Counted from the stretch's first letter, positions 8,384 to 17,534 are shown. The stretch is DNA of 64,000 nt from Salinarimonas sp. (GCF_040111675.1 NZ_CP157794.1:2687501-2751500), one strand, 5' to 3'. Notes: generated by a model from the letters alone, not told the origin. Made by a program: numbers and translations.

Positions 8384-10270
8384 TCAGCCCGCCGCCCGCC
8401 CGTGGGCGAGCGCGGCCTGGAGGCCCTTCACGACGCCGAAGGCGTCCTTGAGATGGTTGCGTTGCAGCGCCGAGAGGCTCGACGGCTTGAGGAAGTTGTC
8501 CGGCTTCGCCCCCGCGCGCACCTGCGTCGCCTGATGGGCGAGCCGAGTCTCGGCGATGAGGTCGTAGGCGTCGACGAGGTCGGCCGCGCCGCTCTCCGAG
8601 AGCGTGCCGGCCTCGCGGGCGGCGAGGATGCGCTCGCGCGTGTTCACGGCGGGAATGGCGCCGTCCAGCGCGTAGACGCGCGCGAGATCGACGATGGGCA
8701 CCACGCCCGAATGCTTGAGATCGACCGCGTCCTTGTGCTCGCCCGAGCGGATCAGCGCGAAGCCCCGGAAGATCGAGAGCGGCGGCGTGTGCTTGAGCGA
8801 GTTCGCGATCATGTGGGCGCGGAAGATGCTGTTCTTGCGCGCGGCGGCGAGCGTCTCGGCCTGCAGCCCCTCGTGGAGCCGCGCCTCGCCCGCGATCGGG
8901 CGCAGGTCGAACATGACGGAGGACAGCATCTGCGCCATCGGGTCCGGGCGGGCGATCCAGCCGGCGAAATAGGAGCGCCAGACCCGCGCGGGCTGACGCC
9001 ATTTCGAGTTCGTCGCCATCATGTCGCCGGGGCAGAAGTAATAGCCGCAGGCGTCCAGCCCGTCCGAGACGAAGCGGGCGAGATCGGCGAAATAGGCGCC
9101 GTGGCGCGCCTCCTCGTAGGAATCGTCGAGGATGAGGCAATTGTCCTGGTCGGACACGCCGGTCTGCTCGCGCCGGCCCTGGCTGCCGCAGGCGAGCCAG
9201 AGCCAGGGCGTGGGCGCGGGCCCGAGCCGCTCCTCGCCGAGCTTCAGGAGCTGGCGGGTCACCGCGTCGGCGACGCCCGTGATCGCGTGGCCGACGCGAT
9301 GCGCCGGCATGCCGGAGCCGACGAGCTGGACGAGCAGCTCCGGCAGCTTGGCGACGACGCCGGTCAGGCCCGCGACGTCGCGCGCCTTGGCGATGTCGGC
9401 GAGGAGGTACATCGCCGAGACGGTCTGCCGGCGCACCAGGTTGGTGCGCGTGAGAACGCCCGCCGCCCTGCCCTCGCGGGCGATCGGCAGGTGGCCGAAG
9501 CCGCGCTCGGACATCAGCACCATGGCGTCGTAGACGAGCGCGTCGGGCGCGAGCGTCTCGGGCGCGGGGGTCATCGCGTCGGAGACGGGGGTGTCCGCGC
9601 CGCGGCCGCGGGCGACGATGCGGCCCGTCAGGTCGCCGGTGGTGAGGAGGCCGACGAGGCGGCCCTCCCCGTCCTCCACCAGGACGCAGGAGATCGACCG
9701 CTCCGCCATCAGCGCCGCCGCCTCCCGCACCGGCGTGTCCGGCGAGACCGCGATCGGGTTCGGCGTCATGACGTCGGAGAGGGGCGCGGCGAGGCCGATC
9801 TCGACCCCGCTCTCGCGCGGCGCGGCGCGCCGGGCGGCGGCGGCGCGCAGCCGGTCGTAGAAGGCGTCCACGGCCGGGTTCGCGGCGAGCAGCCCGAAAA
9901 AATCGGCGCGGGGAACGGACAGCGTGCGGGTCGGCTCGATGGCGACGGCGCGCACGGAAGAGGGCTTGTCGCGCAGGACCGCGCGGGCGCCGACGGCCTC
10001 GCCCGGGGCGTAGCGGGTGACGCGCTCGCCCTCGCCGGAAAAGGCGTCGATCGCGCCGGAGAGCACGATCTCGACGCGCGCGGCCGGCATGCCGTGGCGC
10101 AGGAGCACGGCGCCCTCGGCGTGCTCGCGCACCGCGCCCGCGGCGACGAAGGCGGCGAGCGCCTCGCGGTCGAGGAGATCGAACGGGTGGTGCCGGGCGA
10201 GGAAGGCGCGCGCACGCTCGAGCGCGGCGTCGGGCAAGGCCTCTGCGGGGCGGGACGCGGGCTGCGTCAT
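8384..10270 (-). CDS. cNMP-binding/CBS/DUF294 nucleotidyltransferase-like signalling protein
   Basis: A 628-residue protein with four recognisable parts: a cyclic-nucleotide-binding-type domain (about residues 15-130), two CBS repeats (starting MTPNPIAVS and MTPAPETLA, about 155-275), a nucleotidyltransferase-like domain with the GS signature (ACGSQGRREQTG, near residue 360, then SDQDN), and the helical DUF294 C-terminal domain. It is the GlnD-like family typical of DUF4212/symporter clusters. It probably senses a nucleotide and modifies or gates a partner, but no substrate is known. The start at 10270 (MTQPASRP) lacks a strong ribosome site; upstream codons run into the hairpin region. Confidence 0.9.
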   Translation of the reverse strand: MTQPASRPAEALPDAALERARAFLARHHPFDLLDREALAAFVAAGAVREHAEGAVLLRHGMPAARVEIVLSGAIDAFSGEGERVTRYAPGEAVGARAVLRDKPSSVRAVAIEPTRTLSVPRADFFGLLAANPAVDAFYDRLRAAAARRAAPRESGVEIGLAAPLSDVMTPNPIAVSPDTPVREAAALMAERSISCVLVEDGEGRLVGLLTTGDLTGRIVARGRGADTPVSDAMTPAPETLAPDALVYDAMVLMSERGFGHLPIAREGRAAGVLTRTNLVRRQTVSAMYLLADIAKARDVAGLTGVVAKLPELLVQLVGSGMPAHRVGHAITGVADAVTRQLLKLGEERLGPAPTPWLWLACGSQGRREQTGVSDQDNCLILDDSYEEARHGAYFADLARFVSDGLDACGYYFCPGDMMATNSKWRQPARVWRSYFAGWIARPDPMAQMLSSVMFDLRPIAGEARLHEGLQAETLAAARKNSIFRAHMIANSLKHTPPLSIFRGFALIRSGEHKDAVDLKHSGVVPIVDLARVYALDGAIPAVNTRERILAAREAGTLSESGAADLVDAYDLIAETRLAHQATQVRAGAKPDNFLKPSSLSALQRNHLKDAFGVVKGLQAALAHGRAAG

Positions 10271-10289
10271 GGAGATCTCGGGTCTCGAG

Positions 10290-10341
10290 GTTTCGCCCCC
10301 GGCGAAACGGGATGCGGAGCCCGCCACGGGGCGGGCTCCGC
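10290..10341 (-). other. Two tandem stem-loops inside the symporter operon
   Basis: An 8-bp stem (10290-10297 with 10301-10308) and a perfect 12-bp stem (10314-10325 with 10330-10341, loop ACGG) lie between the symporter stop and the DUF294 start. Neither has a T-run. They could reduce or tune expression of the distal genes relative to the transporter. Confidence 0.55.
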
Positions 10342-10415
10342 TGGATTATCGAGCACGTGGCTCGACCGCGTCGACTTCGGGTCCGTGCGGACGCCGGGGT
10401 CGACGCGGGTGGCGC

Positions 10416-12191
10416 TCAGTGGGCGACCGCGCCGCCCGCGCCGCGCGGGATGCGGACGCTCTCGACCAGCTCCTGGATCTCCTTCGGCGGCGCGGACGTC
10501 GCCTTGGAGACGGCGTAGGCCACGCCGAAGTTGAGGAGCGCGCCGATCACGCCGAAGGACGCCGGCGAGATGCCCAGGAGCCAGAACTCGGCGGTGTCGG
10601 GCAGCTGGTTGGTCCCCGGAATGAAGAACCAGCCCTTGTAGACGAAGATGTAGACGCAGGTCGTGAGGATGCCCGTGAGCATGCCCGCGATCGCGCCGAC
10701 ATTGTTGATGCGCTTCGAGAAGATGCCCATCATCAGCACCGGGAAGATCGAGGACGCCGCGAGGCCGAAGGCCAGCGCCACGGTCTGTGCCGCGAACCCG
10801 GGCGGATTGAGCCCGAGATAGGTGGCGAGCGCGATGGCGCCGACCATGGCGAGGCGGGCCGCCAGAAGCTCGCCCTTCTCCGAGATCGAGGGCATCACCG
10901 CGCTCTTGAGCACGTCGTGCGAGATCGCCGACGAGATCGCGAGCAGGAGGCCCGCCGCCGTCGAGAGCGCCGCCGCGAGGCCGCCGGCCGCGACGAGGGC
11001 GATGACCCACGGCGGCAGGTTGGCGATCTCCGGGTTGGCGAGAACCAAGATGTCCGGGTTCACCTGGAGCTCGTTACCGGCCCAGCCCCATTCCTGCGCC
11101 TGAGCGGCGAAGGCCTCGTTCCGGTCGTTGTAGTACTGGATCCGGCCGTCGTCGTTCTTGTCCGTGAAGGTGATCAGGCCCGTGGTCTCCCAGGTCTGGA
11201 ACCAGTCCGGACGGTTCTCGTAGGCGAGGTTGCCCTCGGGCGCGCCGACCTCGCCGGTCTGGATCGTGTCGACGATGTTGAGGCGGGCCATGGCGCCGAC
11301 GGACGGAGCCGTGAAGTAGAGGATGGCGATGAAGACCAGCGCCCAGCCGGCGGACCAGCGGGCGTCGGCCACCTTCGGCACGGTGAAGAAGCGGATGATG
11401 ACGTGCGGCAGGCCGGCGGTGCCGATCATCAGCGCCAGCGTGAACAGCACCATGTTGAACATGGACGTGTTCAGCGCGGTGTACTGGGCGAAGCCGAGGT
11501 CGGTGATCACCGCGTCGAGACGCTGCAGCAGCGGCATGCCCGAGGCGGTGTGCTCGGAGAACAGGCCGAGCGGGGGCACCGGGTTGCCGGTGAGGTTGAG
11601 CGAGATGAAGATCGCCGGGATCGTGTAGGCCGTGATCAGCACGACGTACTGCGCCACCTGCGTGTAGGTGATGCCCTTCATGCCGCCGAGCACCGCGTAG
11701 ACGAACACCACGGCCGAGCCGATGAACAGGCCCGTGGAGGTGTCGACCTGCAGGAAGCGGGCGAAGGTGACGCCGACGCCCGTCATCTGCCCGATGACGT
11801 AGGTCACCGAGATGATGATCAGGCAGATGACGCCCACGAGCCGCGCCGTCTGCGAATAGAACCGGTCGCCGATGAACTCGGGCACAGTGAACTTGCCGAA
11901 CTTGCGCAGGTAGGGCGCGAGCAGCATGGCGAGGAGCACGTAGCCGCCCGTCCAGCCCATGAGGAAGGACGAGTTGCCGTATCCGGTGAAGGCGATCAGG
12001 CCCGCCATCGAGATGAAGGAGGCGGCCGACATCCAGTCGGCGGCGGTCGCCATGCCGTTGGTGACCGGGTGGATGCCGCGGCCGGCGGCGTAGAACTCGC
12101 CGGTCGAGCCGGCGCGCGCCCAGATGGCGATGCCGATATAGAGCGCGAAGGTCGCGCCGACGACGATGTAGATGAGGGTTTGCGTTTCCAT
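10416..12191 (-). CDS. Sodium:solute symporter, VC_2705-type large subunit
   Basis: A 591-residue member of the SSS family, close to cation-acetate symporters. It is hydrophobic throughout with 12 or more helices (for example AISSAISHDVLK, a typical SSS motif). A large hydrophilic loop around residues 295-380 contains DKNDDGRIQYYN, which matches an EF-hand calcium loop. The DUF4212 small subunit lies 7 bp upstream on the same strand, as in the TIGR03648/TIGR03647 symporter pairs. The likely substrate is acetate or another short organic acid; this is inferred from family, not seen. A promoter is expected upstream of 12459. Confidence 0.92.
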   Translation of the reverse strand: METQTLIYIVVGATFALYIGIAIWARAGSTGEFYAAGRGIHPVTNGMATAADWMSAASFISMAGLIAFTGYGNSSFLMGWTGGYVLLAMLLAPYLRKFGKFTVPEFIGDRFYSQTARLVGVICLIIISVTYVIGQMTGVGVTFARFLQVDTSTGLFIGSAVVFVYAVLGGMKGITYTQVAQYVVLITAYTIPAIFISLNLTGNPVPPLGLFSEHTASGMPLLQRLDAVITDLGFAQYTALNTSMFNMVLFTLALMIGTAGLPHVIIRFFTVPKVADARWSAGWALVFIAILYFTAPSVGAMARLNIVDTIQTGEVGAPEGNLAYENRPDWFQTWETTGLITFTDKNDDGRIQYYNDRNEAFAAQAQEWGWAGNELQVNPDILVLANPEIANLPPWVIALVAAGGLAAALSTAAGLLLAISSAISHDVLKSAVMPSISEKGELLAARLAMVGAIALATYLGLNPPGFAAQTVALAFGLAASSIFPVLMMGIFSKRINNVGAIAGMLTGILTTCVYIFVYKGWFFIPGTNQLPDTAEFWLLGISPASFGVIGALLNFGVAYAVSKATSAPPKEIQELVESVRIPRGAGGAVAH

Positions 12192-12198
12192 TGCCGCC

Positions 12199-12459
12199 TC
12201 ACTCCTCGACGCCGAAGTCGCGATCGAGCTTGTTCATTCGCCATGCGTAGAAGAAGATCAGCGCCAGGAAGACGATGATCGACCCCTGCTGCGCGAACCA
12301 GAAGCCCAGGTCCGTGCCTCCGAACTGGATGCCGGACAGGAGCGGCCGCAGGATGATGGCGAAGCCGAACGCCACGACCGCCCAGACGATGAGGCAGTTG
12401 CGGACGAGGCTGAGATTCGCCTTCCAGTATTTCTGATCGCGGTCGTTTTGGCTCATCAT
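12199..12459 (-). CDS. DUF4212 small subunit of the sodium:solute symporter
   Basis: An 86-residue protein with two membrane helices (VWAVVAFGFAIILRPLL and IIVFLALIFFYAW) and the family's conserved beginning, where a short polar stretch leads into YWKANL. It is the small partner of the symporter 7 bp downstream and should be an inner-membrane protein. The start at 12459 follows AGGTGGG; an adjacent in-frame ATG at 12456 is equally possible. The 293 bp upstream (12460-12752) hold no gene and should contain the operon promoter, though I cannot place its boxes. Confidence 0.9.
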   Translation of the reverse strand: MMSQNDRDQKYWKANLSLVRNCLIVWAVVAFGFAIILRPLLSGIQFGGTDLGFWFAQQGSIIVFLALIFFYAWRMNKLDRDFGVEE

Positions 12460-12752
12460 GTGCGCCCACCTGAGTTTTGCGGTTCCCCCGCCGCGTCCCC
12501 TTTCCGGAACCGGAGCCACGGCCTACGCGATGATGCGCATGCCAGGCGTCCCGTCTCGCACCCTCCCCGGCGCGACGCGGCTGCCCCGTTCCGCCTGTGC
12601 GGAACCGAGCGTGCGACACTCTATGACCGAGTCGAACGGCGCCGTAACCAGGACATTCGGCTAATGCGTGGAAATACCAAGGTATTTCGCCGGGGGCCCG
12701 GATTGTTTTCGCAAGACCCGAAGACGGTTCGCGGCAAGGCGGAGCACGGCGC

Positions 12753-13010
12753 TCAGGCGGCGCGCGGACCCGTGCGGAAGAAGGAAAAGCCATGCCGGCG
12801 CGCTCGGCCGGCGACGCTGCCGTAGTCGAATCCGGGCAGCGACGAAGCGGCGTCCGCCTCGCACAGATATTCCCATTCGTCGTCGACGAAAGGAGGAATC
12901 GCCCGGTCGAGCGGCACCGCGCAGACGAGGTCCGATCCCCGGCGGCGGAAGAGATTGAAGACCTGTCCCCAAGAGCCGGGGCGCAGACTATCGTGCAACT
13001 GCATATTCAT
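12753..13010 (-). CDS. Small hypothetical protein
   Basis: An 85-residue frame starting MNMQLHDSL at 13010, with GGGGG about eight bases upstream. The composition (RRRGSDLVCAVPLDRAI, FVDDEWEYL) is balanced and looks protein-like rather than a GC-rich shadow frame. No membrane segment and no recognised family. It stands alone between the symporter operon and the divergent acyl-CoA dehydrogenase. Conservation would be needed to be sure that it is a gene. Confidence 0.5.
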   Translation of the reverse strand: MNMQLHDSLRPGSWGQVFNLFRRRGSDLVCAVPLDRAIPPFVDDEWEYLCEADAASSLPGFDYGSVAGRARRHGFSFFRTGPRAA

Positions 13011-13236
13011 GGCGTGCCCCCATGATCGAGGCGAGCGTACCACGCGCGAATCATGCGAAAAGACGTAGTTCGTCGCCCCAATCCTTTGCAGACGAACGAG
13101 TTGCGCGCCGCCGCCGGTGCGCGCCGGGCCGCGTCACCCACGCGCCGAATGCGAATCCGAGGTGGCCTCACCGCCTTCTGGCCAGACGGCGCCGCGCCGG
13201 TTAGCTAGATCTGGTGTGTTCGACACGGAGGCGCGG

Positions 13237-14397
13237 ATGCGGACGACGACCGAGGACCATCGCGAGATCCGGGAGGCGGTGGCGAAGCTCTGCGAGGCGT
13301 TTCCGGACGCCTATTGGCGCGCGCTCGACCGCGAGGGCGCCTATCCCACCGCCTTCGTCGAGGCGCTGACCGAAGCCGGCTATCTCGCCGCGCTGATCCC
13401 CGAGGAGTACGGCGGCGCCGGGCTGCCGCTCTCGGCAGCGGCGGCGATCCTCGAGGAGATCCAGCGCTCCGGCGGCAACGGCGCCGCCTGCCACGCGCAG
13501 ATGTACGTCATGGGCACGCTGCTGCGCCACGGCTCGGACGCGCAGAAGGCGCGCTTCCTGCCCGACATCGCCGCGGGCCGCCTGCGGCTCCAGGCCTTCG
13601 GCGTCACCGAGCCGACGTCGGGCACCGACACGACGGCCCTGCGCACCACGGCGCGGCGCGAGGGCGACCATTACGTCGTCAACGGGCAGAAGATCTGGAC
13701 GAGCCGGGCCGCCCATTCCGACCTGATGATCCTTCTCGCCCGCACCACGCCGCGCGAGGCCTGCGCCAAGCGGACGGACGGGCTCTCGGTCTTCCTCGTC
13801 GACATGCGCGCGGCGCTGGGGAACGGGCTCACGCTCAGGCCGATCCGCACGATGATGAACCACGCGACGACGGAGATCTTCTTCGACGACCTGCGGGTGC
13901 CGGCCGAGAACCTGATCGGCGAGGAGGGCCGTGGCTTCCGCTACATCCTCTCGGGGATGAACGCCGAGCGCATCCTCATCGCCGCCGAATGCGTCGGCGA
14001 CGCCAAGTGGTTCATCGACAGGGCGGGCGCCTACGCCAGGGAGCGCGTGGTCTTCGGCCGCCCCATCGGCCAGAACCAGGGCGTCCAGTTCCCCATCGCC
14101 AAGGCCTATGCGCAGATGCGCGCGGCGGAGCTGATGGTACGCGAGGCGGCGCGGCTCTACGAGGCCGGCGAGGCCTGCGGGGCGGAGGCGAACATGGCCA
14201 AGATGCTCGCCGCCGACGCCTCCTTCGAGGCCGCCAACGTCTGCGTCCAGACCCATGGCGGCTTCGGCTTCGCGGCGGAATACGACGTCGAGCGCAAGTT
14301 CCGCGAGACGCGGCTCTACCAGGTCGCGCCGATCTCGACGAACCTGATCCTCGCCCATCTCGCCGAGCACGTTCTGGGGCTGCCGCGCTCGTATTGA
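13237..14397 (+). CDS. Acyl-CoA dehydrogenase family protein
   Basis: A 386-residue cytoplasmic flavoenzyme of the acyl-CoA dehydrogenase fold: an N-terminal helical domain, a middle beta domain with FGVTEPTSGTD (FAD and substrate contacts) and VNGQKIWTS, and a C-terminal helical domain with QTHGGFGF. The start at 13237 has GGAGG upstream. One feature is odd: at the place where many family members have the catalytic glutamate (YEGT), this protein reads LYQVAPIS. It may use another base or belong to a subfamily with a different reaction. The substrate is unknown and no other beta-oxidation gene is adjacent. Confidence 0.9.
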   Translation: MRTTTEDHREIREAVAKLCEAFPDAYWRALDREGAYPTAFVEALTEAGYLAALIPEEYGGAGLPLSAAAAILEEIQRSGGNGAACHAQMYVMGTLLRHGSDAQKARFLPDIAAGRLRLQAFGVTEPTSGTDTTALRTTARREGDHYVVNGQKIWTSRAAHSDLMILLARTTPREACAKRTDGLSVFLVDMRAALGNGLTLRPIRTMMNHATTEIFFDDLRVPAENLIGEEGRGFRYILSGMNAERILIAAECVGDAKWFIDRAGAYARERVVFGRPIGQNQGVQFPIAKAYAQMRAAELMVREAARLYEAGEACGAEANMAKMLAADASFEAANVCVQTHGGFGFAAEYDVERKFRETRLYQVAPISTNLILAHLAEHVLGLPRSY

Positions 14398-14409
14398 GGG
14401 CGGCACGCC

Positions 14410-14754
14410 TCACCCGTGCGCGGCGCGGCTGTCCTGCGGCGCCTGGGCGCGATCGGTCATGCCGTAATCGCGCGACACCGCCGCGACGCGCAGCCGATAG
14501 TCGGCGAACATCTCGGCGCGACCGAGCGCCTGGGCGACGCGGTGGGCGCGGGTCTCGCGCCAGGCCGCGATGGCGTCCTCGTCCTCCCAGAACGAGAGCG
14601 AGAGCAGCTTGCCGGGCTCGGTCAGGCTCTCGAAGCGCTCGACCGAGACGAAGCCGGGGATGGTCTCGAGCAGGCCCCGCAGCTCGGCGGCCATGGCCAT
14701 GTAGTCGGCGCGCTTCCCCTCGTTCGGCCAGACCTCGAAGATGATCACCTGCAT
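14410..14754 (-). CDS. Antibiotic biosynthesis monooxygenase (ABM) domain protein
   Basis: A 114-residue single-domain protein of the dimeric ferredoxin-like ABM fold. FVSVERFESL and LLSLSFWEDEDAIAAWR match the family's core strands and the following helix. Members act as small monooxygenases or heme/quinone-modifying enzymes; many are uncharacterised. It faces the acyl-CoA dehydrogenase convergently with a 12-bp gap, so the two are not cotranscribed. Confidence 0.85.
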   Translation of the reverse strand: MQVIIFEVWPNEGKRADYMAMAAELRGLLETIPGFVSVERFESLTEPGKLLSLSFWEDEDAIAAWRETRAHRVAQALGRAEMFADYRLRVAAVSRDYGMTDRAQAPQDSRAAHG

Positions 14755-14835
14755 GTCGCCCTCGTTCCCGGCCGGAACCGTCGCCGCCCGCGTCCGGTTG
14801 ACCTCGCGAGCGTAGCGTCAATAGGAGGACACGGC

Positions 14836-15108
14836 GTGGAAGTCGACGGTGCACAGGGTCTCATCTGGTCTTTGACCATCATCGTGATGCCCATCCTGCT
14901 GGGGCTCGCGATCGCCTTCGGCGCCTACCAGACCTGGAAGCGCCGCCGCACCGGGGGCCCTCCGCGCCGCCTGCCGCCGGGCGAGATCGAGAACGTCGAC
15001 CCGAACCCGGACGAGAACGCCCAGGCCCGCTACATGGGCAAGCTCGGCGTGATCTCGACCGTGGTGTTCGTCGTCGCGGTGATCCTGATCTTCGTCTACT
15101 TCTTCTGA
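14836..15108 (+). CDS. Small membrane protein with two transmembrane helices
   Basis: A 90-residue protein starting at the GTG at 14836, seven bases after a perfect AGGAGG (14823-14828). Hydrophobic helices near residues 10-30 and 71-90 flank a basic, proline-rich loop (RRRTGGPPRRLPPGE) and the acidic stretch ENVDPNPDEN. No known family is recognised. It is convergent with recO and shares no operon with it. Confidence 0.75.
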   Translation: MEVDGAQGLIWSLTIIVMPILLGLAIAFGAYQTWKRRRTGGPPRRLPPGEIENVDPNPDENAQARYMGKLGVISTVVFVVAVILIFVYFF

Positions 15109-15117
15109 GCCGGAGCG

Positions 15118-15846
15118 TCAGTCCTCCCGGGCGAGAAGCGCGACGAAGCGGGCGCGCTCGGGCGGGAGGGCGAGGTCGCGCGGCGCGAAGACGTAGCGTT
15201 CCAGGAAATGGCCGGTCAGGGCGAAGCCCTGTGCGAGCTCCCGCGGCGGCGGGTCCGCGTCCGTCTCCCGGCTCGACAGGAAGGCCGGCAGCGGCAGGAG
15301 CCGCTCCGCATAGGGCGCCCCCGCCTCGCGCGAGACGGCGCGCCCGGTCTTCGGCGAGACGTAGACGAGCCCCTCCTGCGCGCCGGTCGCCGCGCAGCGG
15401 GCGAGATCGAGGCCGAAGCCGAGCTCCGCGAGGAGCGCGAGCTCGAAGGCGACGAACAGGCGCGGCGCGATCTCCGGGTCGTCGAGATGAGACACGAGCG
15501 CCTCCGCGGCCGCGTAGAGCGCCGGATGCGGGTCGCGCTCCGGCAGCGCCCGCAGCAGCGCCGCCATCGTGCCCAGGCCGTAGAGCGCGAGGCGCGAGCC
15601 CATCAGCGCGCCGGAGCGCGCGACCAGCGGCTCGACCGTGTAGGTCCCCATCTGCTCGTCGATCCGCGCGCGCCAGCTCGCCGCGACGGTGTTGCCCGGC
15701 TGGATCACGGCCGCGAGCCGCTTCGAGCGCCCGCCGTGGAGATAGCCGAGATGGCGGCCGTGCGCCTTGGTCAGCAGCTCGAGGATCGCGCCGCTCTCGC
15801 CATGGGAGCGGGCGCCGAGAACGATGCCGTCGTCGCTCCATTCCAT
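15118..15846 (-). CDS. recO: DNA repair protein RecO
   Basis: A 242-residue RecO, the RecF-pathway mediator that loads RecA on SSB-coated single strands. The N-terminal OB fold begins EWSDDGIVLGARSHGE, followed by LTKAHGRHLGYLHGG, both typical. The helical C-terminal domain has no clear zinc-binding cysteines. It is the last gene of the acpS-lepB-rnc-era-recO string, 13 bp after era, as in many alphaproteobacteria. Confidence 0.95.
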   Translation of the reverse strand: MEWSDDGIVLGARSHGESGAILELLTKAHGRHLGYLHGGRSKRLAAVIQPGNTVAASWRARIDEQMGTYTVEPLVARSGALMGSRLALYGLGTMAALLRALPERDPHPALYAAAEALVSHLDDPEIAPRLFVAFELALLAELGFGLDLARCAATGAQEGLVYVSPKTGRAVSREAGAPYAERLLPLPAFLSSRETDADPPPRELAQGFALTGHFLERYVFAPRDLALPPERARFVALLARED

Positions 15847-15859
15847 GGCCGGGCGCCTC

Positions 15860-16819
15860 TCACCCCTTCGGAAACTCGAGCCCCATCGCCCGGTAGCGCT
15901 CCGGATCGTCGACCCAGCGCTCGCGCACCTTCACGAACAGGAAGAGGTGGACCGGGTGCTCGGCGGCCTCGGCGATGTCCTTGCGCGCCGACTGGCCGAT
16001 GGCCTTGATGGTGCGCCCGCCCTCGCCGAGCACGATCTTGCGCTGGCTCTCGCGGGCCACGTAGATCGTCTGCTCGACGCGAGCCGAGCCGTCCGGGCGC
16101 GCCTCCCAGCTCTCGGTCTCGACGTGGCTCTCGTAGGGCAGCTCCTCGTGGAGGCGCTCGTAGATCTTCTCGCGGGTGATCTCGGCGGCGAGCATGCGCA
16201 GCGGCGCGTCCGAGATCTGGTCCTCCGGGTAGAGCCAGGGGCCCTCCGGCATCATGCCGGCCAGCGTCTCCATCAGCCGCTCGACGCCGTCGCCCTTGAG
16301 CGCCGAGATCATGAAGGTGTGGTCGAAGGAGGCCTTCTCGTTGAGCGCGGCGGCGAGGGCGAGCAGCTTCGTGCGCTCGATCACGTCGATCTTGTTGAGG
16401 ACGAGGATCTTCGGCCGGCGCACCTCGGCGAGCTTCGCGACGATGGCCTCGACCTCGTCGTCGATGCCCTTGCGCGCGTCGACGAGCAGGCACACGGCGT
16501 CCGCGTCCGCGGCGCCGCCCCAGGCCGAGGTGACCATCGCCCGGTCGAGCCGGCGCTTGGGCTTGAAGATGCCCGGCGTGTCGACGAAGACGATCTGCGC
16601 GCGGCCCTGGATGGCGATGCCGCGCACCAGCGCACGCGTCGTCTGCACCTTGCGCGAGACGATCGACACCTTGGTGCCGACGAGCTGGTTGAGCAGCGTC
16701 GACTTGCCGGCGTTGGGCGCGCCGATCAGCGCGACGAAGCCCGCCGTCGTCGGCCCCGCGCCCACCTCGCCCGTCTCCTCGCCCGCACCTGCGGGGGTCT
16801 CGTCCTCATGCTCCGCCAT
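15860..16819 (-). CDS. era: GTPase Era
   Basis: A 319-residue GTPase needed for 16S rRNA maturation and 30S assembly. GTPase motifs are G1 GAPNAGKS, G3 DTPG and G4 NKID. The C-terminal KH domain binds the 16S 3' end (GEGGRTIKAIGQSARKDI lies in its core). The N-terminus has about 20 extra acidic residues before the G domain. Its start overlaps the end of rnc by 14 bp, implying translational coupling with RNase III. Confidence 0.97.
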   Translation of the reverse strand: MAEHEDETPAGAGEETGEVGAGPTTAGFVALIGAPNAGKSTLLNQLVGTKVSIVSRKVQTTRALVRGIAIQGRAQIVFVDTPGIFKPKRRLDRAMVTSAWGGAADADAVCLLVDARKGIDDEVEAIVAKLAEVRRPKILVLNKIDVIERTKLLALAAALNEKASFDHTFMISALKGDGVERLMETLAGMMPEGPWLYPEDQISDAPLRMLAAEITREKIYERLHEELPYESHVETESWEARPDGSARVEQTIYVARESQRKIVLGEGGRTIKAIGQSARKDIAEAAEHPVHLFLFVKVRERWVDDPERYRAMGLEFPKG

Positions 16820-17525
16820 CGGCGTCCTTCCACAAGCCCAGATGCACCAGAACGGCCCGCGCGCCGTCCTGTTCGGCCGCGCGCTTGCTCGGCCCCTCCC
16901 CCGCGATCGTCTCCATTCCCGCGATCACGACGCCGACCTTGAACAGCGGCGCGTGCTCGGGCCCCGTCCGGTCGAGGAGCGCGTAGCGCGGCGGCGCCTC
17001 CCCGCGGCCCTGGAGATGTTCCTGCAGCACGGTCTTGGGGTCGCGCGGGACGGCGCGCGTCGCGCGGATCATGTCGCCGAAGCCGGCCTCCACCACGCGC
17101 CGCGCCGCCTCGTGGCCGCCGTCGACGTAGACCGCCCCGATGATGGCCTCGCAGACGTCGCCCAGGATCGAGCGGTTCGCCCGCGCCGCGGTGCGGCCGA
17201 TGCCGTGACCGAAGACGATGTGCGGCGCGACGTCCCAGCCCTGGGCGACCTCGGCGCAGGTCTCCTTGCGCACGATCTCGGAGAAGCGCTTCGAGAGCTC
17301 GCCCTCGTTCGCCTCGGGGTAGGTCTCGAACAGGAGCGAGGCGACGACGATGCCGAGCGCCCGGTCGCCGAGGAACTCGAGCCGCTGGTAGTGCGCGCCC
17401 TTGCCCTCCTTGGAGGCGCTCATGTGCGTGAGCGCCTCGACGAGGAGGTCGCGATTCGCGAAGGCGTGGCCGACGCGCGCCTCCAGCGGTGCGAGCGGAT
17501 CCATGCTCTTGCGGTCGGCGCCCAT
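16806..17525 (-). CDS. rnc: Ribonuclease III
   Basis: A 239-residue double-strand RNA endonuclease. The catalytic signature is QRLEFLGDRALG, and further acidic residues fall in the GDVCEAIIGAVY region. A C-terminal dsRNA-binding domain begins around DPKTVLQEHLQG. It processes rRNA precursors and structured mRNAs. The gene overlaps era and lies 9 bp after lepB, the standard operon order. Confidence 0.97.
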   Translation of the reverse strand: MGADRKSMDPLAPLEARVGHAFANRDLLVEALTHMSASKEGKGAHYQRLEFLGDRALGIVVASLLFETYPEANEGELSKRFSEIVRKETCAEVAQGWDVAPHIVFGHGIGRTAARANRSILGDVCEAIIGAVYVDGGHEAARRVVEAGFGDMIRATRAVPRDPKTVLQEHLQGRGEAPPRYALLDRTGPEHAPLFKVGVVIAGMETIAGEGPSKRAAEQDGARAVLVHLGLWKDADGGA

Positions 17526-17534
17526 CGCGGCCGG

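Noticed and set aside
12172..13009. Riboswitch or small RNA upstream of the symporter operon
   Set aside because: The gap has no stable conserved structure or known riboswitch core that I can see.
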